A DNA stretch of 33,891 bases from an uncultured Paracoccaceae bacterium. Its GTDB lineage: Bacteria; Pseudomonadota; Alphaproteobacteria; Rhodobacterales; Rhodobacteraceae. The DNA lies in assembly GCA_913041145.1 (NCBI GenBank), contig CAJWHE010000019.1, forward strand, positions 1-33,891, given 5' to 3'. The notes beneath the pieces were generated by a model that was not told where the DNA came from, made no database searches, and saw nothing but the letters and a program-made list of their open reading frames with translations. The position numbers were made by a program, and so were the translations under genes. Within the stretch, counting starts at the first letter, position 1, and every line of letters begins with the position of its first letter. Shown here piece after piece: positions 7,668-16,637 of the stretch.

Positions 7668-8309
7668 TTAGTTTCTGGTATTAAACTCTTTTTTTACTAA
7701 ATTGACTTGTTTTACTAAAAGATTAAATGGAATCAGAGCTAAAAGTGCTAGCCCCAATTTAACTCCGTAATCAGCCAACCCTAAACCAACCCAATATGGT
7801 AATAGGGGTCCAAAACCAAATAATGCTCTTAGTTCGTTAGCCCAGGAAACATCGTTTGATGGTTCAATCCAAGATAGGTTTAATGAAAAAGCGATAGTAA
7901 AGAAAATTGCTGTATCTACGAAAGATCCTATAACTGAAGAAATTAAAGGTGCTTTCCACCAAGCTGAGCTCCTAAATTTTTCAAAAATAGCTAAATCTAT
8001 GATTTGAGCTGTTAGGAAGCCTAACCCAGATGCAATTGCTATTCTTAAAGTGACCAATGGGCCAAAGTCGTTTATTATTTGAGTACCAATTAGGGAGCAC
8101 ACTATACCAGTGATAAACCCTGCTAAAATTACTTTCCTAGCAGCAGATGGTCCATAAATCTTATTCATGACATCAGTAGTCAAAAATGCCAGTGGATAGG
8201 TGAGGGCTCCCCATGTAAGCCAACCATCAAATAATATATATTGTACTAAAATATTTGAGGCTACAACAATTAAGGTCATAGCCAGAATTCCTGGTATTAT
8301 TTTTTTCAT
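7668..8309 (-). CDS. VUT-family queuosine precursor transporter (YhhQ-like)
   Basis: A 213-residue inner-membrane protein of the VUT/YhhQ family, whose characterised members import queuosine precursors (preQ0/preQ1). About six hydrophobic segments are visible. The family-type segment LTYPLAFLTTDVMNKIYG, with its conserved acidic residue in the first half, is clear. I chose the ATG at 8309 (MKKIIPG), which directly precedes the first membrane segment. A longer frame from 8375 would add a polar, asparagine-rich stretch with no family resemblance. GGA lies about 8 nt before the chosen start. The 124-nt leader shows no preQ1-I riboswitch that I can recognise. Confidence 0.87.
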   Translation of the reverse strand: MKKIIPGILAMTLIVVASNILVQYILFDGWLTWGALTYPLAFLTTDVMNKIYGPSAARKVILAGFITGIVCSLIGTQIINDFGPLVTLRIAIASGLGFLTAQIIDLAIFEKFRSSAWWKAPLISSVIGSFVDTAIFFTIAFSLNLSWIEPSNDVSWANELRALFGFGPLLPYWVGLGLADYGVKLGLALLALIPFNLLVKQVNLVKKEFNTRN

Positions 8310-8433
8310 GTAATATTCCGTTTTTACAAGGTTGCGGAGACTTGAATAGTTATTGTTTGTAGTAAGTGTAAGCATTAAAAGCTTTGACTTAAATCTGCAA
8401 TATCTATTATTTTTTTAATTGAAGTTTATTAAA

Positions 8434-9618
8434 TCAGAGTCCAACAGAAATAATTGCTTCGGCAACTATCGGAATCGTCGTCTTACTAAGTGCCGCAATG
8501 TTAACTCTACTATCTGAAACCATATATATTCCGTGTTTGGATCGTAATTCAGAAACTTTGTCCTCGGAAAACCCTAGTAAGGAAAACATGCCTCTATGCT
8601 CAGACAAGAAACCAAAGTGATCAGAGCCCGTACGACTTCGTAACTCTCTGGCCAAAGCATCTCTATTTTCTATCATCCCACTTCGTATTTTTCTTAATTC
8701 TTCCTCCCAGTTTTTTCGGAGCGTGTTATCTTGTAGGACGATAGTTACTAACCGTGATCCATGATCTGGAGGGAATGAAAAACTATTTCGGTTTAGAAAG
8801 GCTAACATGTCTTGATTAATTTTTTTCTGACACTTTTTGTCTGAAATAAGGAGAATAATACCTGTACGTTCTCTATAAATTCCGAAGTTTTTTGAACAAC
8901 TGGAAGCAATTATAACTTCAGGTAGATTTTCAGAAAGGTGTCGCAAGCCCTTTGTATCTTCTTCTAAACCATCTCCAAACCCTTGATATGCAATATCAAT
9001 TAAAGGTACTAGACGTTTTTTACAAAGTAGTTCCGCCAAGGCCACCCATTGGCTGTGATTTAGGTTGGCTCCCGTCGGGTTGTGACAGCAACCGTGTAAT
9101 AATACTACGTCCCCTTCCTTGGCATTTGAAAGGTCTATTAACATTTCATCAAAAGAAACTGATTGGGATAGTTTATTAAAATAGCGATATTTAGCGACTT
9201 TTAATTCTAGGTGCTCTGCAATTGAGGGATGATTTGGCCAAGTGGGGTCACTCAGCCAAATGGTTGCCCTTGGGTTTGCTATTTTAATTAATTCAAGGCC
9301 TTGTCTTAAAGCTCCAGTCCCACCCGGAGTTGCCGCAGCGGCAATACGTTGGGGTATAATGGTATTCCCTAGAATAAGGTCAATCATTACTTGGTGAAAT
9401 TCAACATCCCCAGTGAGCCCAACATAACTTTTGGTAGACTCTGATGCCCATAATTTTTTCTCAGCTACTTTTATAGCTTTCATGATTGGAGTGTAGCCAT
9501 TGTGATCTTTGTATACCCCAACCCCTAGGTCAATTTTATTTGGGCGTGGATCATTTCTAAATGCTTGCATAAGCTCTAATATTTCATCTGGCGGTGCAGA
9601 AAAAAGTTTTTCAAACAT
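8434..9618 (-). CDS. aspartate/aromatic aminotransferase (AspC/TyrB type)
   Basis: A 394-residue class I aminotransferase. The opening MFEKLFSAPPDEIL and the segment KIDLGVGVYKD are typical of the AspC/TyrB (I-alpha) group. HGCCHNPTGANL and the PLP lysine K243 in SCSKNFG are present. The ATG at 9618 is preferred over an upstream in-frame start at 9705 because it aligns with the family N-terminus and lies only 4 nt after the sseA stop, with GGGTGA as a weak ribosome site. Coupling to a 3-mercaptopyruvate sulfurtransferase suggests that cysteine could be one amino donor, giving 3-mercaptopyruvate. This is inferred; aspartate or aromatic amino acids are the safer default. Confidence 0.9.
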   Translation of the reverse strand: MFEKLFSAPPDEILELMQAFRNDPRPNKIDLGVGVYKDHNGYTPIMKAIKVAEKKLWASESTKSYVGLTGDVEFHQVMIDLILGNTIIPQRIAAAATPGGTGALRQGLELIKIANPRATIWLSDPTWPNHPSIAEHLELKVAKYRYFNKLSQSVSFDEMLIDLSNAKEGDVVLLHGCCHNPTGANLNHSQWVALAELLCKKRLVPLIDIAYQGFGDGLEEDTKGLRHLSENLPEVIIASSCSKNFGIYRERTGIILLISDKKCQKKINQDMLAFLNRNSFSFPPDHGSRLVTIVLQDNTLRKNWEEELRKIRSGMIENRDALARELRSRTGSDHFGFLSEHRGMFSLLGFSEDKVSELRSKHGIYMVSDSRVNIAALSKTTIPIVAEAIISVGL

Positions 9619-9622
9619 TAAT

Positions 9623-10471
9623 TCACCCAACCTCAACAGGTAACTGATCAAATTGGCCCCACTCAGTCCAGGAACCATCATACACAGAGTGATTTTTGTA
9701 CCCAACTATTTCTAAAGCTAACGAAATAATTGCTGCTGTAACTCCAGATCCACACGTTGTGATTATCGGTTTTTCCTGATTGATGCGAGCCTTTTTGAAT
9801 AGACTTTGTAGACTATCTTTATTCTTCATGGTTCCGTCATCATTTAAAAGCTCTTTATAGTGGAGGTTAGTTGATCCAGGGATGTGTCCCGCTCTAAGTC
9901 CGGCTCGAGGTTCTGCTGCTTTCCCTTTAAAACGGTCAGCGTCGCGAGCATCTATGATTGTATGATCTCCTAATTTTGAGGCAGCAGAAACTTGAGTCAC
10001 ATTTTTAACTAAAGCTCCTGTAAAGCTTGCTGTGAAATGCTTGTCTCGCAAGGTGACTGGTTGATTGTCTTGTGGATGCCCTTCTTTAAGCCATTTTGGA
10101 AATCCCCCATCAAGAACTGAAACATCTTTTTTCCCCATTAGTTTAAATAACCACCAAACTCGAGCAGCTGAAAATAAACCTGCACCGTCATAAATAATAA
10201 TCTGGTGACTGTCGCCAATACCCATTCCACGCATTCGAGATACGAATTTTTCTGGGGTTGGGGCCATATGAGGTAGCTTGACCCTAAGATCACATATTTC
10301 ATCTATATCAAAAAAGCGTGCTCCAGGTATATGAGAAGTCTTGTACTCGGCTTTCCCATCTCTATCCATACTTGGTAAATACCAGGAAGCATCAATAATT
10401 CGAATATTTGGATTCTTTAAATTATAAGACAGCCATCCAGTTGAGACTAAAGTACTTGAATTATCATCCAT
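9623..10471 (-). CDS. sseA: 3-mercaptopyruvate sulfurtransferase
   Basis: A 282-residue protein with two rhodanese domains: an inactive N-terminal one (about 10-130) and a catalytic C-terminal one (about 155-275). The active-site loop CGSGVTA, with C240, is the mercaptopyruvate sulfurtransferase form rather than the CRKGVTA form of thiosulfate sulfurtransferases. It transfers the sulfur of 3-mercaptopyruvate to thiol or cyanide acceptors, releasing pyruvate. A strong GGAGG lies about 4 nt before the ATG. It sits between smpB (31 nt upstream) and the aminotransferase (4 nt downstream), with which it probably shares an mRNA. Confidence 0.93.
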   Translation of the reverse strand: MDDNSSTLVSTGWLSYNLKNPNIRIIDASWYLPSMDRDGKAEYKTSHIPGARFFDIDEICDLRVKLPHMAPTPEKFVSRMRGMGIGDSHQIIIYDGAGLFSAARVWWLFKLMGKKDVSVLDGGFPKWLKEGHPQDNQPVTLRDKHFTASFTGALVKNVTQVSAASKLGDHTIIDARDADRFKGKAAEPRAGLRAGHIPGSTNLHYKELLNDDGTMKNKDSLQSLFKKARINQEKPIITTCGSGVTAAIISLALEIVGYKNHSVYDGSWTEWGQFDQLPVEVG

Positions 10472-10502
10472 ATTTCCTCCGTATTAATTATCGTTTCGCA
10501 AT

Positions 10503-10979
10503 TTAAGTATGTTCTTTTAAAAGTCGAGATTTTTGTCTTTGCCAGTCCCGTTTTGCCTCTGTAGCTCTTTTGTCAGCTTGTTTTTTACCTTTTGCTATTC
10601 CAATTTTTAACTTTGCACGCCCTTTATGGTTAAAATATAAAACTAGTGGTACCAATGTCATACCGTCTCTTTGAGTTGCTGACCACAGTTTTGATAATTC
10701 CCTCCTTGAGACTAGAAGCTTTCTTCTACGTCTTTCTTCATGTGCAAAAGAATTGGCGTGGTTATAAGGAGGGATGTAGCAATTTACTAACCACAATTCG
10801 GATTGGTCTACTGTAGCATAGCTTTCGATGATTTGTGTTTTACCTGTACGAAGGCTTTTTACCTCAGAACCTTCCAGAGAAATTCCACATTCTAGATCAT
10901 CTTCGATAGAATAATCATACCGAGCGCGTCGATTTTCTGCTATTATTTTGTAGTTAGGATTTTCTACCTTTTTAGACAT
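10503..10979 (-). CDS. smpB: tmRNA-binding protein SmpB
   Basis: A 158-residue SsrA-binding protein. It carries tmRNA into stalled ribosomes for trans-translation. The N-terminal [16 protein letters not shown], the beta-barrel segment [16 protein letters not shown] and the RKLLVSRRE motif are the family signatures. The C-terminal basic tail [22 protein letters not shown] is the helical extension that occupies the mRNA channel. It follows dapA on the same strand with a 69-nt gap, an order often seen in alphaproteobacteria. No tmRNA gene was recognised in this window. Confidence 0.97.
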   Translation of the reverse strand: MSKKVENPNYKIIAENRRARYDYSIEDDLECGISLEGSEVKSLRTGKTQIIESYATVDQSELWLVNCYIPPYNHANSFAHEERRRRKLLVSRRELSKLWSATQRDGMTLVPLVLYFNHKGRAKLKIGIAKGKKQADKRATEAKRDWQRQKSRLLKEHT

Positions 10980-11048
10980 GATTTATCTGCCATCACTTTA
11001 TTCTTGGTTTAGACATTCAGGAAATTAAGAAATTAACTTTAATTGGTG

Positions 11049-11915
11049 TTATAGGCCTGCATGGCTCATGGCACTTTCAATTAACTTTTTTGTATTTGAT
11101 GTTAGACCTGAAAGAGGTGATCTCACTTCCGCCGAACATTTCCCTAATACAGAGAGTCCATATTTTGCCCCACAGACGCCCGGTTCGGTAAATATTGCTT
11201 TGTGCAACGGCATAAGTAGATCTTGATACTCCAACGCCTTTTTATAATCGCCATTTAAGGTAGCATTTTGCATTTCTGCGCAAAGTTTGGGTGCGACGTT
11301 ACCTGTTACTGATATACAACCAACACCGCCCTGGGCGTTAAAGCCAATTGCAGACGCATCTTCTCCAGTAAGTTGAACAAATTCGTTTCCGCATGAAATA
11401 CGTTGAAGTGATACGCGTGCCACATCACCTGTGGCATCTTTTACTCCGACTATATTAGGTAAACGTGCCAACTTCCCCATAGTTTCAGGAGACATGTCAA
11501 CTACTGAGCGTGGCGGAATATTATATATAATTATGGGTAAACCGCATTTTTCAGCTTCAGAAAAATGTAAAATCATCCCCTCCTGTGTGGGTTTATTATA
11601 ATAAGGCGTAACAACAAGTGCAGCCGATGCCCCAGATTTTTTTGCATGCTTTACCAACCTAACAGTTTCGGCAGTATTGTTCGATCCTGCTCCAGCAATA
11701 ATTGGTATTCTCCCTTTAGCAGCATTAACTACGCAATCTACCACCGCGTCGTGTTCTTGATGACTTAATGTTGGACTTTCTCCAGTAGTCCCCACAGGAA
11801 CTAACCCATTTGAACCCTGGTCGATATGCCACTCGACTAGAGCCTGAATCTCGTCAAAATCTACTTCACTATTTTTCATTGGTGTTACCAATGCAGGTAA
11901 TGATCCGCGGAACAT
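11049..11915 (-). CDS. dapA: 4-hydroxy-tetrahydrodipicolinate synthase
   Basis: A 288-residue (beta/alpha)8 aldolase that condenses pyruvate with aspartate semialdehyde, the first committed step of lysine and meso-diaminopimelate synthesis. The Schiff-base lysine is K159 (VGVKDATGD). The proton relay (T43/T44 in GTTGES, Y105 in TPYYNKP, Y131 in YNIPPRS) and the carboxylate-binding R136 are present. AAAGGAGATC lies upstream of the ATG. It is divergent from slt, so diaminopimelate supply and wall-turnover genes share one 141-nt intergene, although no co-regulation is demonstrated. Confidence 0.97.
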   Translation of the reverse strand: MFRGSLPALVTPMKNSEVDFDEIQALVEWHIDQGSNGLVPVGTTGESPTLSHQEHDAVVDCVVNAAKGRIPIIAGAGSNNTAETVRLVKHAKKSGASAALVVTPYYNKPTQEGMILHFSEAEKCGLPIIIYNIPPRSVVDMSPETMGKLARLPNIVGVKDATGDVARVSLQRISCGNEFVQLTGEDASAIGFNAQGGVGCISVTGNVAPKLCAEMQNATLNGDYKKALEYQDLLMPLHKAIFTEPGVCGAKYGLSVLGKCSAEVRSPLSGLTSNTKKLIESAMSHAGL

Positions 11916-12056
11916 TTATAGATCTCCTTTAATAAGTGTTAGTTAGATGAATAAACGTAGTAAAACATAGTCGCAAGCAATATTAAATGCTAGGTTCACT
12001 ATTGCCTACTTTAATATTCAGGCTAGGATAGATGGTGTAGGAGAAAATCTAGTTTT

Positions 12057-14012
12057 ATGATGGCTTTACCCAGTAAACTTTTAATTGCTACTCTAATAGC
12101 ATTTATTGGATTATGTACGGCAGCAAATGCTACTGAAGAATTTAAAAAGCTGAGAGTAGTGATTTTAAATGCAGACCAAGGAAATTGGACGAAAGTTAAC
12201 AATGTAAGAGTAAATTTAAAAAGGCCAGAGGCTCGAGACTTGGCTGATTGGCTTTGGTTGCGAGGGGAGCAGGGTTCTTTTGAAGAGTGTATAAAATTTC
12301 TACAATTAAATTCAGATTGGCCAGGCCTAAAGCTTCTTAGAAAAAGATGTGAGAAAAGCATTCTTAGGGGGGAGATCCCACAAAAAGTAATTAACTACTT
12401 TGCACAACAAAAACCGCAAACTGGTACAGGGTCATTAAGGTATGCGGAAGCATTAATTAATAGTGAAAGAGGTTTTGAGGCTGCAAAAGAGATTCGGCGG
12501 ACTTGGAAAAGCTTTGATTTGACCGAAGATGAACACAAAGCCTACATTTCAAGGAATAGTTTAACTATTGAAGGACTTAATTCAATTAGGCTTGATTCAA
12601 TGCTGTGGCAGGGATTTACAGAGTCAGCATCTCGAATGTTACCATTGGTTAATCAGGATATGAGGGTTCTTGCCCGAGCTAGAATTGCTCTAAGGGAAAA
12701 TAAATCGAAGGTTAATGCTTTAATTAATTTAGTTCCTAATATACTTAAAGATGATCCTGGCCTTGCTTATGAACGTTTTTTGTGGAGGCTCCGGAATGGT
12801 TACTGGGATGGTGCCATTGAAATTTTAATTGATCGGTCAAAATCAGAGAAAGGATTAGGAAACCCAAAGGCTTGGGCTGATTGGCGAAGAGTATTAGCCC
12901 GAGAAATGATAAGGTCTGGAAGGTTTGATAAAGGGTACAATTTAGCTACTAGCCATCACCTTAAAAAGGGTCACGATTATGCAGACTTAGAGTGGCTTGC
13001 AGGATTTGTAGCTTTAAAAAAACTAACTCAACCTAGTAAGGCCTTAATACACTTTAAGAGGTTCTCCTCTAATGTATTCACTCCAGTCTCCTTAGGTAGA
13101 GCGGGTTATTGGCTTGGCTTAACTTATAAAGAGTTAGGTGATTACGAAAATTCGGAAATACATTTTAAAGACTCATCGAAATATCTGTCCAGTTTCTATG
13201 GGCAATTATCCGTCGGTTTTTTGCAAAACCCTGATCTAATAGATATGACTGGTAAGGAACCATTTGCGAATTGGCAAAATGGTAGGTTCGTTAATTCTTC
13301 TGTATTAAAAGCTGCTATCCAAGCGAGCGGTGCTGGGAGTAGATATTTAACCGAAAGACTACTTGTTCATCTTTCTGAAAAAAGTACTAAAAGTGAATTT
13401 AGTGAGTTAGCTAATTTTGCAAATGAACTAGGTGAAACGCACGTATCCTTGATGATAACCAAGCAAGCTGCTAGAGAAGGCTTTCAAATATTTAGAACTT
13501 ATTTTCCCATAGAGCTTCCTACTGATATAAAATTTAGTGATAGTTTAAAAAAAATTCTACCACTATCAGTGATTCGTAGAGAGAGTGAATTTGATCCTGA
13601 GGTTATTAGTCCTGTCGGGGCTCGCGGTTTAATGCAGCTTATGCCAAAAACTGCTAAGGAAATGGCTGATAAAACTGGTATTGTTTATTCAAAGGACCGC
13701 CTTATCTCTGATCCCACCTACAACGTAAAGTTAGGGATTGCCTACCTTGATGAGCTATCTGATCGCTTTGATGGGAATATTATATTAGTTTCAGCAGCCT
13801 ATAACGCTGGTCCTACTAGGTTAGACAAATGGATAGCTATGTTTGGTGACCCTCGTAACAAAAATATAGATATAATAGACTGGATTGAAGACATCCCGTA
13901 TAGAGAAACTAGAAACTATGTAATGCGAGTGGCTGAAAGTCTTCTACCATACGAGGCCCGCCTAAACGGTAAATTAGTTTGGAAAGACTTATACGATACT
14001 ATAAAGAAGTAA
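12057..14012 (+). CDS. slt: soluble lytic murein transglycosylase (Slt70-like)
   Basis: A 651-residue periplasmic enzyme that cleaves peptidoglycan glycan strands to 1,6-anhydro-muropeptides. A signal peptide covers about residues 1-26 (hydrophobic core followed by TAANA). The middle (about 30-470) is an alpha-helical superhelix with TPR-like repeats, and the C-terminal SLT domain (about 490-640) has the catalytic E509 in RRESEFDP, followed by GARGLMQLMP and the AYNAGP motif. The ATG at 12057 has GGAG at 12040-12043, a long 13-nt spacing; a second ATG is immediately adjacent. Its 3' end overlaps the convergent EamA gene by 14 nt. Confidence 0.93.
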   Translation: MMALPSKLLIATLIAFIGLCTAANATEEFKKLRVVILNADQGNWTKVNNVRVNLKRPEARDLADWLWLRGEQGSFEECIKFLQLNSDWPGLKLLRKRCEKSILRGEIPQKVINYFAQQKPQTGTGSLRYAEALINSERGFEAAKEIRRTWKSFDLTEDEHKAYISRNSLTIEGLNSIRLDSMLWQGFTESASRMLPLVNQDMRVLARARIALRENKSKVNALINLVPNILKDDPGLAYERFLWRLRNGYWDGAIEILIDRSKSEKGLGNPKAWADWRRVLAREMIRSGRFDKGYNLATSHHLKKGHDYADLEWLAGFVALKKLTQPSKALIHFKRFSSNVFTPVSLGRAGYWLGLTYKELGDYENSEIHFKDSSKYLSSFYGQLSVGFLQNPDLIDMTGKEPFANWQNGRFVNSSVLKAAIQASGAGSRYLTERLLVHLSEKSTKSEFSELANFANELGETHVSLMITKQAAREGFQIFRTYFPIELPTDIKFSDSLKKILPLSVIRRESEFDPEVISPVGARGLMQLMPKTAKEMADKTGIVYSKDRLISDPTYNVKLGIAYLDELSDRFDGNIILVSAAYNAGPTRLDKWIAMFGDPRNKNIDIIDWIEDIPYRETRNYVMRVAESLLPYEARLNGKLVWKDLYDTIKK

Positions 14013-14868
14013 CTTTATTAGATCTATAGAAGGTAAATAGTCCTGCCGTAACAACTATGATTACGCCTAATATGATATTTAGTTCCAGGGTTTCATTGAA
14101 TACCAGAACTCCAATTATAGTTACGAATATGAGTTGAAGATATGCGAAGGGTTGTACCACACTTACTTCTGAAGCCTCATAACAACGTATCAAGAAATAG
14201 TGCCCAAGTATGGCTGTGCTGCATAAGAATAGCATCCAAAAGTAATCCACAGTTTCTATAGGCTCCCAGTACCAAACACCTAAAACAGTCATAGTTACAG
14301 CACCAGAGACGCCAGTCCAAAAGAAGCTGGTCTCAGTAGTATCTCTTCTAGAAGCAAGCCGTGTTAAGAGGCTGTAAAGAGCAAACATTAACGCTGAGGC
14401 TAACGCTAAAAATGCAAAAGGTGAAAATACGTTAACTCCAGGTTGGAGGATTATTAGTACACCAATAAATCCGACACTAATTGCTAACCATCGGCGCCAC
14501 CCTACTTTTTCTCTAAGTATTGGGACAGACAATGCTGTAACTAATAAAGGATAGCAGGCAAAAATGGCGTGGCTTTCCACTAGACCTAAAAGTGTAAAAG
14601 CTAGTACTATTACGCAAACCTCTAATGCAAGAAGCATCCCTCTGGCAATTTGAAGAATGGGTTGCCTTGTTTTTGCAACAGTTTTTAACCCACCTGGCTT
14701 TCTGGTTGCCAACACAATAACAAAGGCGGCAAAAAACCAATATCTAATCATAACTACCATCATGACGTTATATTCGTTGGCTAAATACCGAGAAATACCG
14801 TCTTGGATTGCAAAACTAGATGACGCCAAAATCATAAAAATAATTCCAAGCTGCCAGTTTTTTTGCAT
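13999..14868 (-). CDS. EamA/DMT-family transporter
   Basis: A 289-residue integral membrane protein with about ten hydrophobic segments arranged as two EamA repeats (roughly 5-140 and 150-285), the drug/metabolite transporter layout. The opening SSFAIQDGISRYLA and the segment ESHAIFACYPLLVTALSVPILREKVGWRRW resemble S-adenosylmethionine/carboxylate-type EamA members, but substrate cannot be assigned from the sequence. Its start overlaps the mnmD stop in a TAATG, so it is translationally coupled to a tRNA methyltransferase; this may simply reflect genome compaction. Confidence 0.88.
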   Translation of the reverse strand: MQKNWQLGIIFMILASSSFAIQDGISRYLANEYNVMMVVMIRYWFFAAFVIVLATRKPGGLKTVAKTRQPILQIARGMLLALEVCVIVLAFTLLGLVESHAIFACYPLLVTALSVPILREKVGWRRWLAISVGFIGVLIILQPGVNVFSPFAFLALASALMFALYSLLTRLASRRDTTETSFFWTGVSGAVTMTVLGVWYWEPIETVDYFWMLFLCSTAILGHYFLIRCYEASEVSVVQPFAYLQLIFVTIIGVLVFNETLELNIILGVIIVVTAGLFTFYRSNKVTSL

Positions 14869-15533
14869 TATATTAGTGTTCCTTTACACATATGCCGTTT
14901 CCGGCCGAAACCTGCCACTTTTTCTACTAGAAAGCCTGAGTCGGATAAATTGCGTCTTACAGCTCCAGCTGCGGTATAGGTCGCGAAAGTTCCCTTTTTC
15001 TTTGTTTTAATTGCTACATTTTTTAGTAAGTTAGGTTCCCATAACTCAGGATTTTTTGATGGTGAAAAACCATCTAAAAACCAAGCGTCCGCTTTTCCAT
15101 CCCACTCTTTCAATGTTTTTCTAGCATCCCCAATAATTACAGTTGCAATTACACGATCAGAGATGACGCTAAAAGTTTTCTGGCTCCACTGATCTAATAA
15201 AAAGTTTTTATTTAGTGTTGGAAAACTTTTAAGAGCTCTTTCAGCCTGACTTTTCTCTAGAGGGTATTTCTCAAATGAAGTGTAATGTAAGGTGCCTTTT
15301 ATATTAGCTTTATGAAATGCTTCGATTGATACCAACATATTTAGTCCTGTTCCAAAACCTAGTTCAGCAATATGAAACCCATCGTTAAACCTCCCTGGTA
15401 AGTTGTTTCCAGAAAGAAAAACAAAATTTGTTTCCTCTAAGCCGCCATAAATTGAATAATAGGAATCGTTAAATTTACAAGAAACGGGAATTCTATTATC
15501 TATCCAACTAATAGGAGGTTGAGTGCCGATCAT
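14868..15533 (-). CDS. mnmD: tRNA (mnm5s2U34) methyltransferase MnmD
   Basis: A 221-residue stand-alone version of the N-terminal (DUF752) domain of MnmC. It methylates 5-aminomethyl-2-thiouridine at the tRNA wobble base using S-adenosylmethionine. The SAM-binding motif AELGFGTGLNML is near residue 60, and the family signature AWFLDGFSPSKNPELW is near residue 150. It lacks the FAD domain found in the fused E. coli MnmC. A separate FAD oxidoreductase of the MnmC C-terminal/DAO type starts divergently about 60 nt away. Its stop is shared with the EamA start (TAATG). Confidence 0.9.
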   Translation of the reverse strand: MIGTQPPISWIDNRIPVSCKFNDSYYSIYGGLEETNFVFLSGNNLPGRFNDGFHIAELGFGTGLNMLVSIEAFHKANIKGTLHYTSFEKYPLEKSQAERALKSFPTLNKNFLLDQWSQKTFSVISDRVIATVIIGDARKTLKEWDGKADAWFLDGFSPSKNPELWEPNLLKNVAIKTKKKGTFATYTAAGAVRRNLSDSGFLVEKVAGFGRKRHMCKGTLI

Positions 15534-15592
15534 TTTCTTAAGCCTTTAAATAGATTTTAAATTAATAATGATGAAAGGGAATAAACTTGTCC

Positions 15593-16618
15593 ATGGCTGA
15601 TGTTACAATCTACGGTGCTGGCATTTTCGGTCTTAGTATAGGTTGGTCATGCGTAACTCGGGGTGTAAAGGTTCGAATAATTGAAAAATCGGGTATTGGC
15701 TTTGGGTCAAGTGGGAGCTTAGTTGGGGCATTATCCCCTCATACGCCTGATAATTGGAATACAAAAAAACAATTTCAATTCGATAGTTTAATGATGTCGA
15801 AAAAATACTGGACTAACGTTGAGTATAAATCTGAAAAATCAACTGGTTTTATAAGTCTAGGACGGCTTCAATCGATACAAGATCAACGACAAATGACTTT
15901 GGCAAACGAAAGAGTTGAAGGTGCTAAAACCCGGTGGGAAGGAAATGCGGGTTGGAGTATAGTGGATGGTAGTAAGTTTGGAGAGTGGAAGCCATTATCA
16001 AATACAGGACTATATATATATGATAACCTAAGCGCGAGTATAACTCCGAGTGCAGCATTATCTGCACTAGCTGAGGCTATAATAAAATCGGGAAGTGAAA
16101 TAATAATTGGGGACGCCGCCGAACAAGGGAAGGTATTGTACGCTACAGGCTATGAAGATCTAGAAAAAATTTCCAGGGAATTGACTCAGCCCGTGGGTGG
16201 CGGAGTGAAAGGGCAGGCTTTAACAGTAGGATTTGACGCTTCTGATTTGCCACAATTATCTGTAAACGGGATTCATGTTGTACCTCACCAGGATGGAACT
16301 GTAGCGATAGGGTCTACAAACGAAAAATTTTTTGTTGATGCGAATACTAATGACTTTTTATTAGACGACCTATATCAAAAAGCGATTATTAATGTCCCTA
16401 TACTTAAGTCAGCTAGAATAATCTCTCGATGGGCTGGTGTCAGGCCTTCAGCTCGAAAGAGATTACCAATTTTAGGTAAACACCCCGTTCATAAGGAAGC
16501 ATATATCGCAAATGGTGGTTTTAAGATTGGATTTAGCCTCGCCCCTAAAATAGCAGAGATAATGGCTGATTATATTCTTTATGATATAGACAATATTCCA
16601 AGAACTTTTAAGATATGA
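15593..16618 (+). CDS. DAO-family FAD-dependent oxidoreductase, MnmC C-terminal-like
   Basis: A 341-residue D-amino-acid-oxidase-fold flavoprotein with the dinucleotide motif GAGIFG near the N-terminus, RIIEKSG at the end of beta-2, and a C-terminal FAD segment (GGFKIGFSLAP). Placed next to mnmD on the opposite strand, it is the best local candidate for the oxidase half of a split MnmC, which removes the carboxymethyl group of cmnm5U. A glycine oxidase (ThiO-like) role is the alternative. A TTG at 15587, 6 nt after AAGGGA (15575-15580), is also a possible start; the ATG at 15593 has a 12-nt spacing to the same site. Confidence 0.8.
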   Translation: MADVTIYGAGIFGLSIGWSCVTRGVKVRIIEKSGIGFGSSGSLVGALSPHTPDNWNTKKQFQFDSLMMSKKYWTNVEYKSEKSTGFISLGRLQSIQDQRQMTLANERVEGAKTRWEGNAGWSIVDGSKFGEWKPLSNTGLYIYDNLSASITPSAALSALAEAIIKSGSEIIIGDAAEQGKVLYATGYEDLEKISRELTQPVGGGVKGQALTVGFDASDLPQLSVNGIHVVPHQDGTVAIGSTNEKFFVDANTNDFLLDDLYQKAIINVPILKSARIISRWAGVRPSARKRLPILGKHPVHKEAYIANGGFKIGFSLAPKIAEIMADYILYDIDNIPRTFKI

Positions 16619-16637
16619 TTAAACTGGAGTTTAAAAA

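Noticed and set aside
8310-8433. preQ1 riboswitch before the queuosine-precursor transporter
   Set aside because: The leader does not show a preQ1-I hairpin with its A-rich tail, and no other preQ1 class was recognisable.
14657-15010. Plus-strand frame of 117 codons spanning the EamA/mnmD junction
   Set aside because: It is antisense to two well-supported genes and its hydrophobic appearance only mirrors the transporter gene.
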